This document shows, piece by piece, positions 31,833 through 39,632 of a stretch of DNA of 64,000 nt. Under the pieces are notes generated by a model. It searched no databases and was not told the DNA's origin. It saw only the letters and a list, made by a program, of their open reading frames with translations. The stretch comes from Oscillospiraceae bacterium. Lineage in GTDB: Bacteria > Bacillota > Clostridia > Oscillospirales > Ruminococcaceae. The stretch is taken from contig JAGAUA010000054.1 in the NCBI GenBank assembly GCA_017847885.1, positions 1 through 64,000 on the forward strand, given 5' to 3'. How positions within the stretch are numbered: position 1 is the first letter of the stretch; each line of letters starts with the position of its first letter. The translations under genes were made by a program, and so were the position numbers.

Positions 31833-32828
31833 ATGGCTTTTGACAAATCTGTTTACGAACTTGCTGAAAATGAAATAAAAAGCAGGCGTTTTTCCGCAGA
31901 AAACAGGGTGCGCTTCCGCACCGAGGAGGTCGAGCGTAAAATCCCCGAAATTGCCGAGATAAACCGCCAGCTTGCACACACAAGTGTTGAGCTTTCCAAG
32001 CTTATCCTGCAGAAAACGGGAAATTTCCGCGAAAGCTTTGATAAGATAAAAGATCAAAATATTCAAGGTCAGGAAATGATAGCAAAGCTTCTTATCAAGG
32101 GCGGTTACCCCGAGGATTACCTCGCCCCCGTTTATACCTGCCCTGTCTGCTGCGACAAGGGCTATTACGACGGACACCGCTGCTCCTGCTTCGACAAGTT
32201 GCTGAACCGCTTTGCCGTGGAAAAGCTTAACGCCGAAGCTAATATGCCAAACTGCGATTTCGGGCACTTCTCCCTCTCCTACTATCAAGGCAAGACCGAC
32301 TCAAACGGCACCGACTGCTATCAGAAAATGTCGGAAAATCTTGATTACTGCAAGGGCTATGCGGAAAAATTCTCCCGAAACTCGCCCTCGCTTTTCCTGC
32401 TTGGCAAGACGGGCGTGGGAAAGACCCACATTTCCCTTTCCATTGCAAAAGAGGTCACGGAGCATGGCTTTACCGCGGCTTACGGCTCTATACTCAACTA
32501 TCTGCGGATAATCGAAAAGGAGCATTTCGGGCGCGCAGAGGACTCCTCGGCGGATACCATGCAGGTGCTTATCAATACCGACCTGCTTATCCTTGACGAC
32601 CTCGGCTCGGAATTTCAGACGGGCTTTTATGAGTCGGCGCTTTACAACATCATAAACTCCCGCATAAATCTGGGGCTTCCTACCATTATCAGCAGCAACC
32701 TTTCCGTTCCCGAGCTGCAAAAGCGGTATAACGACAGGGTCATTTCAAGGATTTTCGGGGTATACACCATGCTGATGTTCGTTGGCGAGGACGTGCGCCA
32801 AATAAAGCGGCTTAGAGGAGAAATTTGA
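31833..32828 (+). CDS. DnaC/DnaI-type helicase loader ATPase
   Basis: A 331-residue AAA+ ATPase that loads the DnaB-type helicase. A zinc-binding cluster CPVCCDKGYYDGHRCSC lies at about 107-123. The ATPase domain follows with Walker A LLGKTGVGKTH, Walker B LLILDDLGSE and sensor region IISSNLS. The C-terminal RISRIFG-like box (RVISRIFG) is typical of DnaC/DnaI. AAAGGA precedes the ATG. With DnaD upstream this is a two-gene primosome operon. IstB-type transposon ATPases are related, but no transposase is nearby. Confidence 0.92.
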   Translation: MAFDKSVYELAENEIKSRRFSAENRVRFRTEEVERKIPEIAEINRQLAHTSVELSKLILQKTGNFRESFDKIKDQNIQGQEMIAKLLIKGGYPEDYLAPVYTCPVCCDKGYYDGHRCSCFDKLLNRFAVEKLNAEANMPNCDFGHFSLSYYQGKTDSNGTDCYQKMSENLDYCKGYAEKFSRNSPSLFLLGKTGVGKTHISLSIAKEVTEHGFTAAYGSILNYLRIIEKEHFGRAEDSSADTMQVLINTDLLILDDLGSEFQTGFYESALYNIINSRINLGLPTIISSNLSVPELQKRYNDRVISRIFGVYTMLMFVGEDVRQIKRLRGEI

Positions 32829-32874
32829 AATTTTACCCCAAAATAAAAAAAATCTATATTTTTTTATTATTCTG

Positions 32875-32903
32875 TTGATTTTTTTTATAAAATATTGTAT
32901 AAT
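32875..32903 (+). promoter_or_regulatory. Sigma-A promoter of cheV
   Basis: TTGATT (32875-32880), a 17-bp spacer and a perfect TATAAT (32898-32903), 30 bases before the cheV start codon. Confidence 0.8.
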
Positions 32904-32932
32904 AAAAGCAAACATCAAGGAGGAGATTTCCT

Positions 32933-33847
32933 ATGAACACTAATATTCTGCTTGAAACCGGTACAAACGAGCTTGAGCTTCTTGAATTTCAGGTCGGAGA
33001 CAATAACTTTGGCATCAACATTTCCAAGGTAGTTGAAATTATGATAAATCAGGACGTCACCCCTGTTCCAAACTCTCCGGAAGAAGTCGAGGGCGTATTT
33101 ATCCCCCGTGACAAACTTATCTCCGTTATCGACCTGCACAAGGTAATTCACGTTCCCCACACAAAATCGGGAAAGGAAATTTTCATTATCTGTGAGTTTA
33201 ACCGCATGAGTGTTGCTTTTCACGTTTCAAAGGTAAAGGGCATCCAGCGTATTTCCTGGTCAGATATTTCCGACCCTCCCTCTGTTGCAAACGGCAACAA
33301 CAGCGAGGCTATCGGTCTTGCTACCGGCGTTGCAAAGATAGATGACAGAATTATCATCATTATGGATTTCGAAAAGATAGTTTCCACCCTCAACCGTGAC
33401 GCAGGTCTTGACATGAACGGCATGGACCGCGTTTCACGTCCTTCTGCGGCTGTCGGCAACAAGCATATTGTTGTTGCGGACGACTCAAAATTCCTGAACA
33501 AAATGATAACCGACGCTCTCAGCAGCATCGGCTTCCACAATATCATCTCATTCAGCAATGGTCTTGACGCTTGGGATTACGTAAAAAGCTTTACCGACAA
33601 GGGCGATGATATTACCTCCCATATCGCCTGCGTTATCAGCGATATCGAAATGCCCAAAATGGACGGTCACAGACTTACAAAGCTTATCAAGGACGACCCC
33701 GTGCTGAAAAAGATACCCGTTCTGCTGTTCTCGTCACTTATCAATGAGCAGATGATAGCAAAGGGCAAGTCTGTCGGTGCGGACGGTCAGTTCTCCAAGC
33801 CACAAATCACCGAGCTTATCAACTACCTTACCGCGCTTCTCTCTTAA
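32933..33847 (+). CDS. CheV-type chemotaxis coupling protein (CheW + receiver)
   Basis: A 304-residue fusion of a CheW-like coupling domain (about 10-155; LEFQVGDNNFGINISKVVEI) and a response-regulator receiver (about 175-300). The receiver has the acidic pair VVADDSKF, the phospho-acceptor Asp237 in VISDIEMPKMDGH, and the conserved Lys in FSKPQ. CheV couples receptors to CheA and provides adaptation by phosphorylation. The start follows AAGGAGGAG. It stands alone with its own promoter and terminator; no flagellar, receptor or cheA gene is in the window. Confidence 0.92.
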   Translation: MNTNILLETGTNELELLEFQVGDNNFGINISKVVEIMINQDVTPVPNSPEEVEGVFIPRDKLISVIDLHKVIHVPHTKSGKEIFIICEFNRMSVAFHVSKVKGIQRISWSDISDPPSVANGNNSEAIGLATGVAKIDDRIIIIMDFEKIVSTLNRDAGLDMNGMDRVSRPSAAVGNKHIVVADDSKFLNKMITDALSSIGFHNIISFSNGLDAWDYVKSFTDKGDDITSHIACVISDIEMPKMDGHRLTKLIKDDPVLKKIPVLLFSSLINEQMIAKGKSVGADGQFSKPQITELINYLTALLS

Positions 33848-33863
33848 ACTACATAAAATGCCT

Positions 33864-33896
33864 GTCCCCCGATAAATTTCGGGGGACTTTTTTATT
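33864..33896 (+). terminator. Intrinsic terminator of cheV
   Basis: GTCCCCCGA and TCGGGGGAC form a perfect 9-bp G+C-rich stem followed by seven T in a T-rich tail. Confidence 0.92.
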
Positions 33897-33926
33897 TATT
33901 CCGACGAATTTAAATGTTGTCCCATA

Positions 33927-33960
33927 ATCGACAGTTTTTTAAGCTGTGCCGTATTATACT
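33927..33960 (+). promoter_or_regulatory. Possible Spo0A-controlled promoter of the spoIIGA-sigE unit
   Basis: ATCGACA (33927-33933) matches six of seven positions of the inverse 0A box TTCGACA. A TATACT -10-like box lies at 33955-33960, 30 bases before spoIIGA, with no consensus -35 box. In Bacillus the spoIIG promoter also pairs 0A boxes with TATACT-like -10 and poor -35 placement. The match is suggestive only. Confidence 0.4.
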
Positions 33961-33989
33961 TAAATTATCAAATTTGGGACGGTATTATT

Positions 33990-34826
33990 ATGTACATATA
34001 CGTTGACGTGCTTATTATTACAAGCATTTACGCAAACTTTTTTCTGCTGAAAACCACGGCAAGGCTCACCCACTCTCCCCTGCGGAACGGCAGATGTCTT
34101 GTCAGCGCTATGGCAGGAAGCCTTTTTTCGCTTGTTATCCTGCTTCCGAGACTCAACACGCTTTCGCTGCTGATAATACGTATCCTGTCGGCGGCAATTA
34201 TGATATGGCTTGCTTTCAGGGGCAAGAGTCTGCGCGAGCTGTATAGGACGGGGCTTATCTTCTTTTTCGTATGCTTCATTTTTGCGGGGATAGAATACGG
34301 CTTGTCAGTGCTTTCGGGCAGTCAAAATATGCTTTGGCACAACTCCGTTCTGTATGTGAATATTTCTCTGCTGACGCTGGTCATTTCCACGATTATTTCA
34401 TACGCGGCAATTTCCTTTTTCCGCTTTTATCTTGACGGCAAAAATGCTTCGGATACCAAATACACTGTTATAGTGTCTCAAAATGGCAGGACTATCTCCT
34501 TCTCTGCTGTTGGGGATACCTGCAACAACCTTACCGACCCGTTTACGGGCAAGCCTGTTATTGTCTGCGGAAAAAGCAGTCTTTCCGAGCTTTTTACCGC
34601 GGAGGAGCTGCGCGCGGTGCTGTCACAAGGCAGCGGCGTACACATAAGCGGCTGGCGGCTCGTACCCTTTTCAACCATTCATTCAAGCGGTATGCTCCCG
34701 ATTTTTCAGCCCGTGGGCGTGGTAATAAAAAATGCGGAAAACAGCATTGTCAAGTCCGCCGACGTATATATCGGCGTGGTTGACAGGGATATGGAATATG
34801 CCGTTTTTAACCCAAAAATTCTTTAG
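33990..34826 (+). CDS. spoIIGA: SpoIIGA, pro-sigma-E processing peptidase
   Basis: A 278-residue membrane-embedded aspartic protease. About five hydrophobic helices occupy residues 1-150, followed by a cytoplasmic protease domain with the active-site motif GDTCNNLTDPFTGKPV; Asp176 corresponds to the catalytic Asp. The enzyme removes the pro-sequence of sigma-E in the mother cell during sporulation. The ATG has only a weak upstream purine stretch (GGGACGG). sigE follows after 36 bp, the canonical spoIIGA-sigE order. Motif and synteny make the call firm. Confidence 0.93.
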   Translation: MYIYVDVLIITSIYANFFLLKTTARLTHSPLRNGRCLVSAMAGSLFSLVILLPRLNTLSLLIIRILSAAIMIWLAFRGKSLRELYRTGLIFFFVCFIFAGIEYGLSVLSGSQNMLWHNSVLYVNISLLTLVISTIISYAAISFFRFYLDGKNASDTKYTVIVSQNGRTISFSAVGDTCNNLTDPFTGKPVIVCGKSSLSELFTAEELRAVLSQGSGVHISGWRLVPFSTIHSSGMLPIFQPVGVVIKNAENSIVKSADVYIGVVDRDMEYAVFNPKIL

Positions 34827-34862
34827 CGCAATGCCAAAACGTACAGAAAGGTGGATATTCAA

Positions 34863-35576
34863 GTGAACATCAAGGAAAAAATCAAGGCTGCGGTAAGGTT
34901 TATACTGTTCAAGAACAAGCTTCGGGACATTTTTTACATAAACGGTCCGGAAACTCTGCCTGCGCCGCTGACAAAAACTCAGGAGGAAGAAGCGTTTCAC
35001 CTGCTGGAGATAAACGAGGAGGAGGCGCGGCAGCTTCTTATCACCCACAATCTGCGGCTGGTGGTGTATATTGCAAAAAAGTTTGAGTCAACGGGAGTGG
35101 GCATCGAGGACCTTGTTTCTATCGGCACTATCGGGCTTATCAAGGCGGTCAAGACCTTCTGTCCAAGCAAAAATATCAAGCTTGCGACCTATGCTTCGCG
35201 GTGCATAGAAAACGAAATTCTTATGTTTCTCCGCAAGTCAAGCCAATACAAAAACGAAATTTCCATTGACGAGCCGCTGAACATCGATTGGGACGGAAAC
35301 GAACTGCTTTTGTCCGATATTCTCGGAACGGACGAGGATACCGTAAACGGAAACATCGAAAACGAGGCGGAGAAAACCATACTCCTTGAAGCGGTGGAAA
35401 ATCTTCCCGAAAGAGAGCGGTGCATAATGAAAATGCGCTTCGGGCTTATTGACGGAAAGGAAAAGACCCAGAAAGAGGTCGCGGACATTATCGGGATATC
35501 ACAATCCTACATATCGCGGCTGGAAAAGCGTATAATCAAAAAGCTGCGCCGCGAGCTTGAAAAGGTCATAACATGA
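34863..35576 (+). CDS. sigE: RNA polymerase sporulation sigma factor SigE
   Basis: A 237-residue mother-cell sigma factor made as an inactive precursor. The pro-region is about residues 1-27. Region 2 reads [16 protein letters not shown]...[15 protein letters not shown] and region 4 ends with the helix-turn-helix [23 protein letters not shown] chose GTG 34863, eight bases after AAAGGTGG; a GTG at 34851 lies inside that ribosome-binding site. It sits between its activating protease SpoIIGA and sigG, the invariant order in spore formers. Confidence 0.94.
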   Translation: MNIKEKIKAAVRFILFKNKLRDIFYINGPETLPAPLTKTQEEEAFHLLEINEEEARQLLITHNLRLVVYIAKKFESTGVGIEDLVSIGTIGLIKAVKTFCPSKNIKLATYASRCIENEILMFLRKSSQYKNEISIDEPLNIDWDGNELLLSDILGTDEDTVNGNIENEAEKTILLEAVENLPERERCIMKMRFGLIDGKEKTQKEVADIIGISQSYISRLEKRIIKKLRRELEKVIT

Positions 35577-35615
35577 ATTTCCATTAATTGTATCGGTTCT
35601 TGCATGAATATAAAA

Positions 35616-35662
35616 AAGAGCTCCTGACCATAATTTTAATAATATTATGGTTGGGAGCTTTT
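35616..35662 (+). promoter_or_regulatory. Leader hairpin sequestering the sigG ribosome-binding site
   Basis: A 19-bp continuous stem pairs 35616-35634 with 35644-35662 (AGCTCC with GGAGCT, two G-U pairs, then ACCATAAT with ATTATGGT) around a 9-base loop. The sigG Shine-Dalgarno GGGAG (35653-35657) lies inside the 3' arm, nine bases before ATG 35666. The four T after the stem also give it a weak terminator look. Confidence 0.85.
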
Positions 35663-35665
35663 GTT

Positions 35666-36436
35666 ATGTATTACAATAGAGTCGATATAAGCGGCGTAGA
35701 TACGTCCAAGCTTGCTGTACTGAAGGAATCGGAAAAAATGGAGCTGCTGAAAAAATGCAGACAGGGCGACCGCGAAGCACGAAAAAAGCTTATCAGCGGA
35801 AATCTCAGGCTTGTTCTCAGCGTGATACAGAAATTTACGGGCAGGAATGAAAATGCGGACGACCTTTTTCAAGTCGGCTGCATCGGTCTTATCAAGGCTA
35901 TCGACAACTTTAATATCGACTTAGACGTGCGCTTCTCCACCTATGCAGTACCGATGATATGCGGCGAGGTGAGACGGTATATGCGCGACAACAACCCGAT
36001 ACGCGTAAGCCGTTCCCTCCGCGATTTGGCGTACAAGGCAATGCAGGCAAAGGAACAGCTTATTGCAAAAAATCAGAAAGAGCCGACTATCAAGGAAATT
36101 GCGGATATGATTGAAGCCAAGCAGTCGGACGTTGTGCTTGCCCTTGAAAGCATTACCGACCCTATCTCACTTTACGAGCCTGTTTATTCGGACGCAGGAG
36201 ACACGCTTTACGTACTTGATCAAGTTGGCGACAAGAACGACGACGTGAACTGGCTTGACGAAATATCCTTAAAAGAAGCGATAAACGCCTTACAGCCCCG
36301 TGAGAAAAATATTCTCTATCTCCGATTTTTTCTCGGCAAGACTCAGGTCGAGGTCGCAGAGGAGATAGGCATATCCCAAGCACAGGTATCCCGACTTGAA
36401 AAGAACACTCTCAGCAAGATAAAGGGGCAGATATAG
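35666..36436 (+). CDS. sigG: RNA polymerase sporulation sigma factor SigG
   Basis: A 256-residue forespore sigma factor. The start MYYNRVDISGVDTSKLAVL matches the SigG N-terminus, which separates it from SigF. Region 2 has DDLFQVGCIGLIKAIDNF and FSTYAVPMICGEVRRYMRDN; region 4 has KTQVEVAEEIGISQAQVSRLEK. The frame stays open upstream to 35588, but that extension encodes the leader hairpin, and ATG 35666 has GGGAG. It lies 89 bp after sigE, so read-through from the spoIIG promoter is possible and would be damped by the hairpin. No terminator separates it from the convergent GNAT gene. Confidence 0.94.
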   Translation: MYYNRVDISGVDTSKLAVLKESEKMELLKKCRQGDREARKKLISGNLRLVLSVIQKFTGRNENADDLFQVGCIGLIKAIDNFNIDLDVRFSTYAVPMICGEVRRYMRDNNPIRVSRSLRDLAYKAMQAKEQLIAKNQKEPTIKEIADMIEAKQSDVVLALESITDPISLYEPVYSDAGDTLYVLDQVGDKNDDVNWLDEISLKEAINALQPREKNILYLRFFLGKTQVEVAEEIGISQAQVSRLEKNTLSKIKGQI

Positions 36437-36445
36437 TCGTCTGCC

Positions 36446-36922
36446 TTACGATTTGCCAAGCTCCATACGCATTTCGGTATTTCCGCGCTCAATAAAGCCT
36501 TTTTTTAGGTACACGGGCTTGCCCATTTCGGTTGCGGAAAGGTCAATGCAGGTTATCCCCTCTGCCCTTGCGTCCGCTATGAGCCTGTCCAGAATACGAG
36601 AGGCTATCCCCTTGCGGCGGTACTCCTCAACAGTATAAACGTTCATCAGGTAGCAGGTGCTGCCACTGAGAAAGTGTACGCTTGCAGGCTTTTCAAGGCG
36701 CACCACGAAAATCGTTGCCGCAGGCTTGCCGTTATCCTCGGCAAGATATGCGGTAAAATCATGCCCGATATGCCGCTCAAAATAGCCTGGAAGCTGCTTG
36801 TTCAGACCGTCGGTCTGCTCCGCGGTAAGTCCTCCCTCGGCGTCATTAAGATACAGAAAGCGGAATTTTATCAGCGTTTCGATATCGCTTTTGTCCGCAG
36901 TTCTAATTGTAATATTATCCAT
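36446..36922 (-). CDS. GNAT family N-acetyltransferase
   Basis: A 158-residue acetyl-CoA-dependent acetyltransferase. The acetyl-CoA-binding motif A is VYTVEEYRRKGIASRILDRLI (about 92-112; RRKGIA loop), followed by ATEMGKPVYLKKGFIERG typical of motif B. AAGGAT precedes the ATG. It is convergent with sigG, separated by 9 bp. The acceptor substrate cannot be inferred. Confidence 0.88.
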   Translation of the reverse strand: MDNITIRTADKSDIETLIKFRFLYLNDAEGGLTAEQTDGLNKQLPGYFERHIGHDFTAYLAEDNGKPAATIFVVRLEKPASVHFLSGSTCYLMNVYTVEEYRRKGIASRILDRLIADARAEGITCIDLSATEMGKPVYLKKGFIERGNTEMRMELGKS

Positions 36923-36939
36923 TTTGATTATCCTTATTA

Positions 36940-36969
36940 AAACCGATGACCCGTCAGAGTCATCGGTTT
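36940..36969 (-). terminator. Terminator-like hairpin after the M18 aminopeptidase
   Basis: AAACCGATGAC and GTCATCGGTTT form a perfect 11-bp stem with an 8-base loop. On the minus strand only a short T run follows, so it may be a weak terminator in front of the GNAT gene. Confidence 0.65.
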
Positions 36970-36974
36970 ATTAA

Positions 36975-38378
36975 TTATTCAGAAAGAAATGCGCAGAACG
37001 CTTTGTATGTCATATATACGTCGGTTTTTGCAACTACCTCGTAGGGCGCGTGCATTGCAAGCACGGGAACGCCGACGTCGATAACGTCCATATCAAGGTT
37101 TGCAAGGTACGCAGCAACCGTTCCGCCGCCGCCAAGGTCAACCTTGCCCAGCTCGCCTGTCTGCCAAACGATGTTGTTCTTTTCCATGAGCGCACGTACT
37201 CTGCCCACAAACTCTGCCGAAGCATCGGAGGTTCCCGACTTTCCTCTTGCGCCCGTAAACTTTGTTACAACAACGCCGTAGTTAAGGAAAGCCGCGTTGC
37301 GCTTTTCAACCACGTCGGGGAATGTGGGGTCGAAAGCAGCGTTTACGTCTGCGGACAGGCACTCGGTATTTGCGATGACCGTTCTGCCCTTTGCGCCAAA
37401 GCTTTCTGCAAGGTCGTAAAGGAAGTTTTTCAGATACGCAGAGCAAAGTCCGGTATTGCCGTCGCTGCCTGTCTCCTCTTTATCCGTAAGGCACACAACA
37501 GCGGTCTTGCTTACCTTATTGCAGCCGAGAATTGCTTCCAGCGCGGTATATGCACAAACTCTGTCGTCATGTCCGTATGAGCCCACAAGGCTTCTGTCAA
37601 AGCCGATATCCTTTGCTTTATATGCAGGGACCATTTCAAATTCCGCAGAAAGGAAGTCGCTTTCTATCATACCGTACTTTTCGTGGAGTATCGACATAAT
37701 ATTCAGCTTTACCTTTTCGCTTACGTCATCATCGCGGAAAGGTCTTGAGCCAACAATAATGTTAAGCTCCTCGCCCTTGATGCCCTCGCTGAGAGTGCGC
37801 TTGACCTGTTCCTGCGCAAGATGAGGAAGAAGGTCGCTGATGAAGAATACAGGGTCGTTTTCCTCCTCGCCTATTCTCACCGTTATCTTTGTGCCGTCCT
37901 TTTTGACCGCAACGCCGTGAAGAGCAAGAGGAATGGTAGTCCACTGATACTTCTTTATTCCGCCGTAATAATGGGTCTTGAAAAGTGCAACCTCGTTGTC
38001 CTCGTAAAGGGGGTTTTGTTTAAGGTCAATTCTGGGGGAGTCGATATGTGCTGCCGCAAGGTGTACGCCCTTTTCGATAGGCTCGCTGCCGATAACAGCC
38101 AGAATTACAGCCTTGCCGCGGTTGTTGTAGTAAATTTTGTCTCCCTCTTTAAGAGTCATGCCGGGAGTATACTCCCTAAAGCCCTCCTTTTCAGCCTTTG
38201 CAATAGTTGTAATAACCGCCTCGCGCTCGGTTTTTGCGCTGTCGAGGAAGTCCTTGTAGCTTTCACAGAAATCATCGCACGCCGCAATTTCAGCGTCCGT
38301 CATAACGAGCGCTGCGTGTTTCTTCTTCATAAAAAGCTGCTCCTTGAGAAGCTCTGCCGCTGATTTTTCCTTTGACAT
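36975..38378 (-). CDS. M18 family zinc aminopeptidase
   Basis: A 467-residue cytosolic aminopeptidase of the M18 (aspartyl aminopeptidase/ApeB) family. Metal-ligand regions are AAAHIDSPRIDLKQNPLY (His, about 106), GYGHDDRVCAY-type region reading GSYGHDDRVCAYTAL (Asp), CLTDKEETGSDGNTG (catalytic Glu pair), and the C-terminal LAMHAPYEV (His). ATG 38378 follows AAAGGA; a TTG at 38396 lies upstream of that ribosome-binding site and is rejected. It lies 21 bp after the lytic transglycosylase gene. Confidence 0.93.
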   Translation of the reverse strand: MSKEKSAAELLKEQLFMKKKHAALVMTDAEIAACDDFCESYKDFLDSAKTEREAVITTIAKAEKEGFREYTPGMTLKEGDKIYYNNRGKAVILAVIGSEPIEKGVHLAAAHIDSPRIDLKQNPLYEDNEVALFKTHYYGGIKKYQWTTIPLALHGVAVKKDGTKITVRIGEEENDPVFFISDLLPHLAQEQVKRTLSEGIKGEELNIIVGSRPFRDDDVSEKVKLNIMSILHEKYGMIESDFLSAEFEMVPAYKAKDIGFDRSLVGSYGHDDRVCAYTALEAILGCNKVSKTAVVCLTDKEETGSDGNTGLCSAYLKNFLYDLAESFGAKGRTVIANTECLSADVNAAFDPTFPDVVEKRNAAFLNYGVVVTKFTGARGKSGTSDASAEFVGRVRALMEKNNIVWQTGELGKVDLGGGGTVAAYLANLDMDVIDVGVPVLAMHAPYEVVAKTDVYMTYKAFCAFLSE

Positions 38379-38399
38379 AGTAATCAATCCTTTCAATTT

Positions 38400-38963
38400 C
38401 TATTCTGATCTATAAAGATTAGTATAAACCTCATATGCCGTCATAACCTTATGAACATAATGTTCTGTCGCACTTGAGGGAATTTTATCGAGAGTTTTAC
38501 CGTCGGAGCTGTACTGCTTTTCCTTCAGCCAGCCGTTTACGCTTCCTCTGCCCGAATGGTACGCCGCAAGAGCAGTCTCCTCGTCGCCATACTCCTCGTA
38601 AAGAAGCTTTATCAGATAGCTGCCGTATTCGATGTTATACTCCGCGGTATACATATCGTCGTAATTTATTTCCCGTTCGTCATCCATACGGTATTTTACC
38701 CAATCAAACGCGTCCTCCATAAGCTGCATAAGACCTCGTGCGCCCACGTCGGACTCGGCTTTCTCGTCGAAGTTGCTTTCCGTTTTAATCACGGCGTATA
38801 TCAGATACTTGTCAATACCCGTTTCATACGCCGCCTGTTCAACGTATTGACCGTAATGAACGGGATAGATATACTTTTTGCTGATGGCTTCTATGTTGCA
38901 CAATACCCATATAAAACAGCCTGCCAGCAAAATAAGCAGGAAACTACCGAGTTTCTTCAGCAT
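38400..38963 (-). CDS. Membrane-anchored lytic transglycosylase (SLT domain)
   Basis: A 187-residue peptidoglycan-cleaving enzyme. An N-terminal hydrophobic helix (about 5-23) anchors an SLT domain with the catalytic Glu in AVIKTESNFDEKAES, then GARGLMQLM and YNIEYGSYLIKLLYEEYGDEETALAAYHSG. This is the full set of family 1 lytic transglycosylase motifs. ATG 38963 follows AAGGAG; a TTG at 38990 lies upstream and overlaps more of coaE. It overlaps the end of coaE by 20 bp, so translation is likely coupled. Confidence 0.92.
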   Translation of the reverse strand: MLKKLGSFLLILLAGCFIWVLCNIEAISKKYIYPVHYGQYVEQAAYETGIDKYLIYAVIKTESNFDEKAESDVGARGLMQLMEDAFDWVKYRMDDEREINYDDMYTAEYNIEYGSYLIKLLYEEYGDEETALAAYHSGRGSVNGWLKEKQYSSDGKTLDKIPSSATEHYVHKVMTAYEVYTNLYRSE

Positions 38964-39579
38964 TATAATACTCCTTAATTTTTTCAGCAACCTCCTGCGC
39001 CTTTTCTTTGAGTGCTTCCTCCGATTTGTTGTTTTTTATGATAAAATCGGAGTGGTTGATGAAAAACTTTTCGCTGTGCTGCGATGAAAACCGTGCTTTT
39101 ATCTGCTCGGGAGTAAGCCCGTCTCTTGCGGCAACTCTCTCCGCACGGTTCTTCTCCGTTGCGGTCACGCTGATTATAAGGTCGCAAAAATCGTCCGCAC
39201 GGCTTTCAAAAAGCGTTGGTGCGTCAAGCAGAACGTATTTGCAGTTTTCCGCCGCATACTTGTTTATCAATCTCAGAATTTCGGAGGTTATGTACGGATA
39301 GCTTATCGCATTGAGCTGTTTAAGCTTTTCCTTGCACCCGAACACTATATCCCCCAGCATTTTTCTGTTAAGCGTTCCGTCCTCATTAAGTATTACCCTG
39401 CCGAAGCATTCAACCGTTTCGTTAAGGCAGGGCGTATCCTTGTCCATTATTGCACGGGAAATTTGGTCGGCATTGATAATTGCAAAACCGTTTTCGGCAA
39501 AAACCTTGCATACGGTAGTTTTTCCCGCGCCGCTTTGTCCCGTCAGACCTATTACGGCAATATCCGACTCCGCGCTCAT
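38944..39579 (-). CDS. coaE: Dephospho-CoA kinase
   Basis: A 211-residue kinase that performs the last step of coenzyme A synthesis, phosphorylating the 3'-OH of dephospho-CoA. The P-loop is GLTGQSGAGKTTVCK (about 11-25), followed by INADQISRAIMD and LLDAPTLFESRADDFCD, all typical. Length is normal. It lies 53 bp after the threonylcarbamoyl-AMP synthase gene and overlaps the SLT gene. Confidence 0.94.
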   Translation of the reverse strand: MSAESDIAVIGLTGQSGAGKTTVCKVFAENGFAIINADQISRAIMDKDTPCLNETVECFGRVILNEDGTLNRKMLGDIVFGCKEKLKQLNAISYPYITSEILRLINKYAAENCKYVLLDAPTLFESRADDFCDLIISVTATEKNRAERVAARDGLTPEQIKARFSSQHSEKFFINHSDFIIKNNKSEEALKEKAQEVAEKIKEYYNAEETR

Positions 39580-39632
39580 ACCCCAATATCATTCCTTTCA
39601 TTTTTAACCGTTTTTCCGTAATTATAGTCGTC

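Noticed and set aside
31833..32828. IstB-type transposon helper instead of DnaC/DnaI
   Set aside because: No transposase or insertion-sequence ends are nearby, and pairing with a DnaD gene points to helicase loading.
35588..35665. N-terminal extension of SigG with a hydrophobic stretch resembling a membrane helix
   Set aside because: The hydrophobic codons are a by-product of the leader hairpin; ATG 35666 has the Shine-Dalgarno and gives the canonical SigG start.
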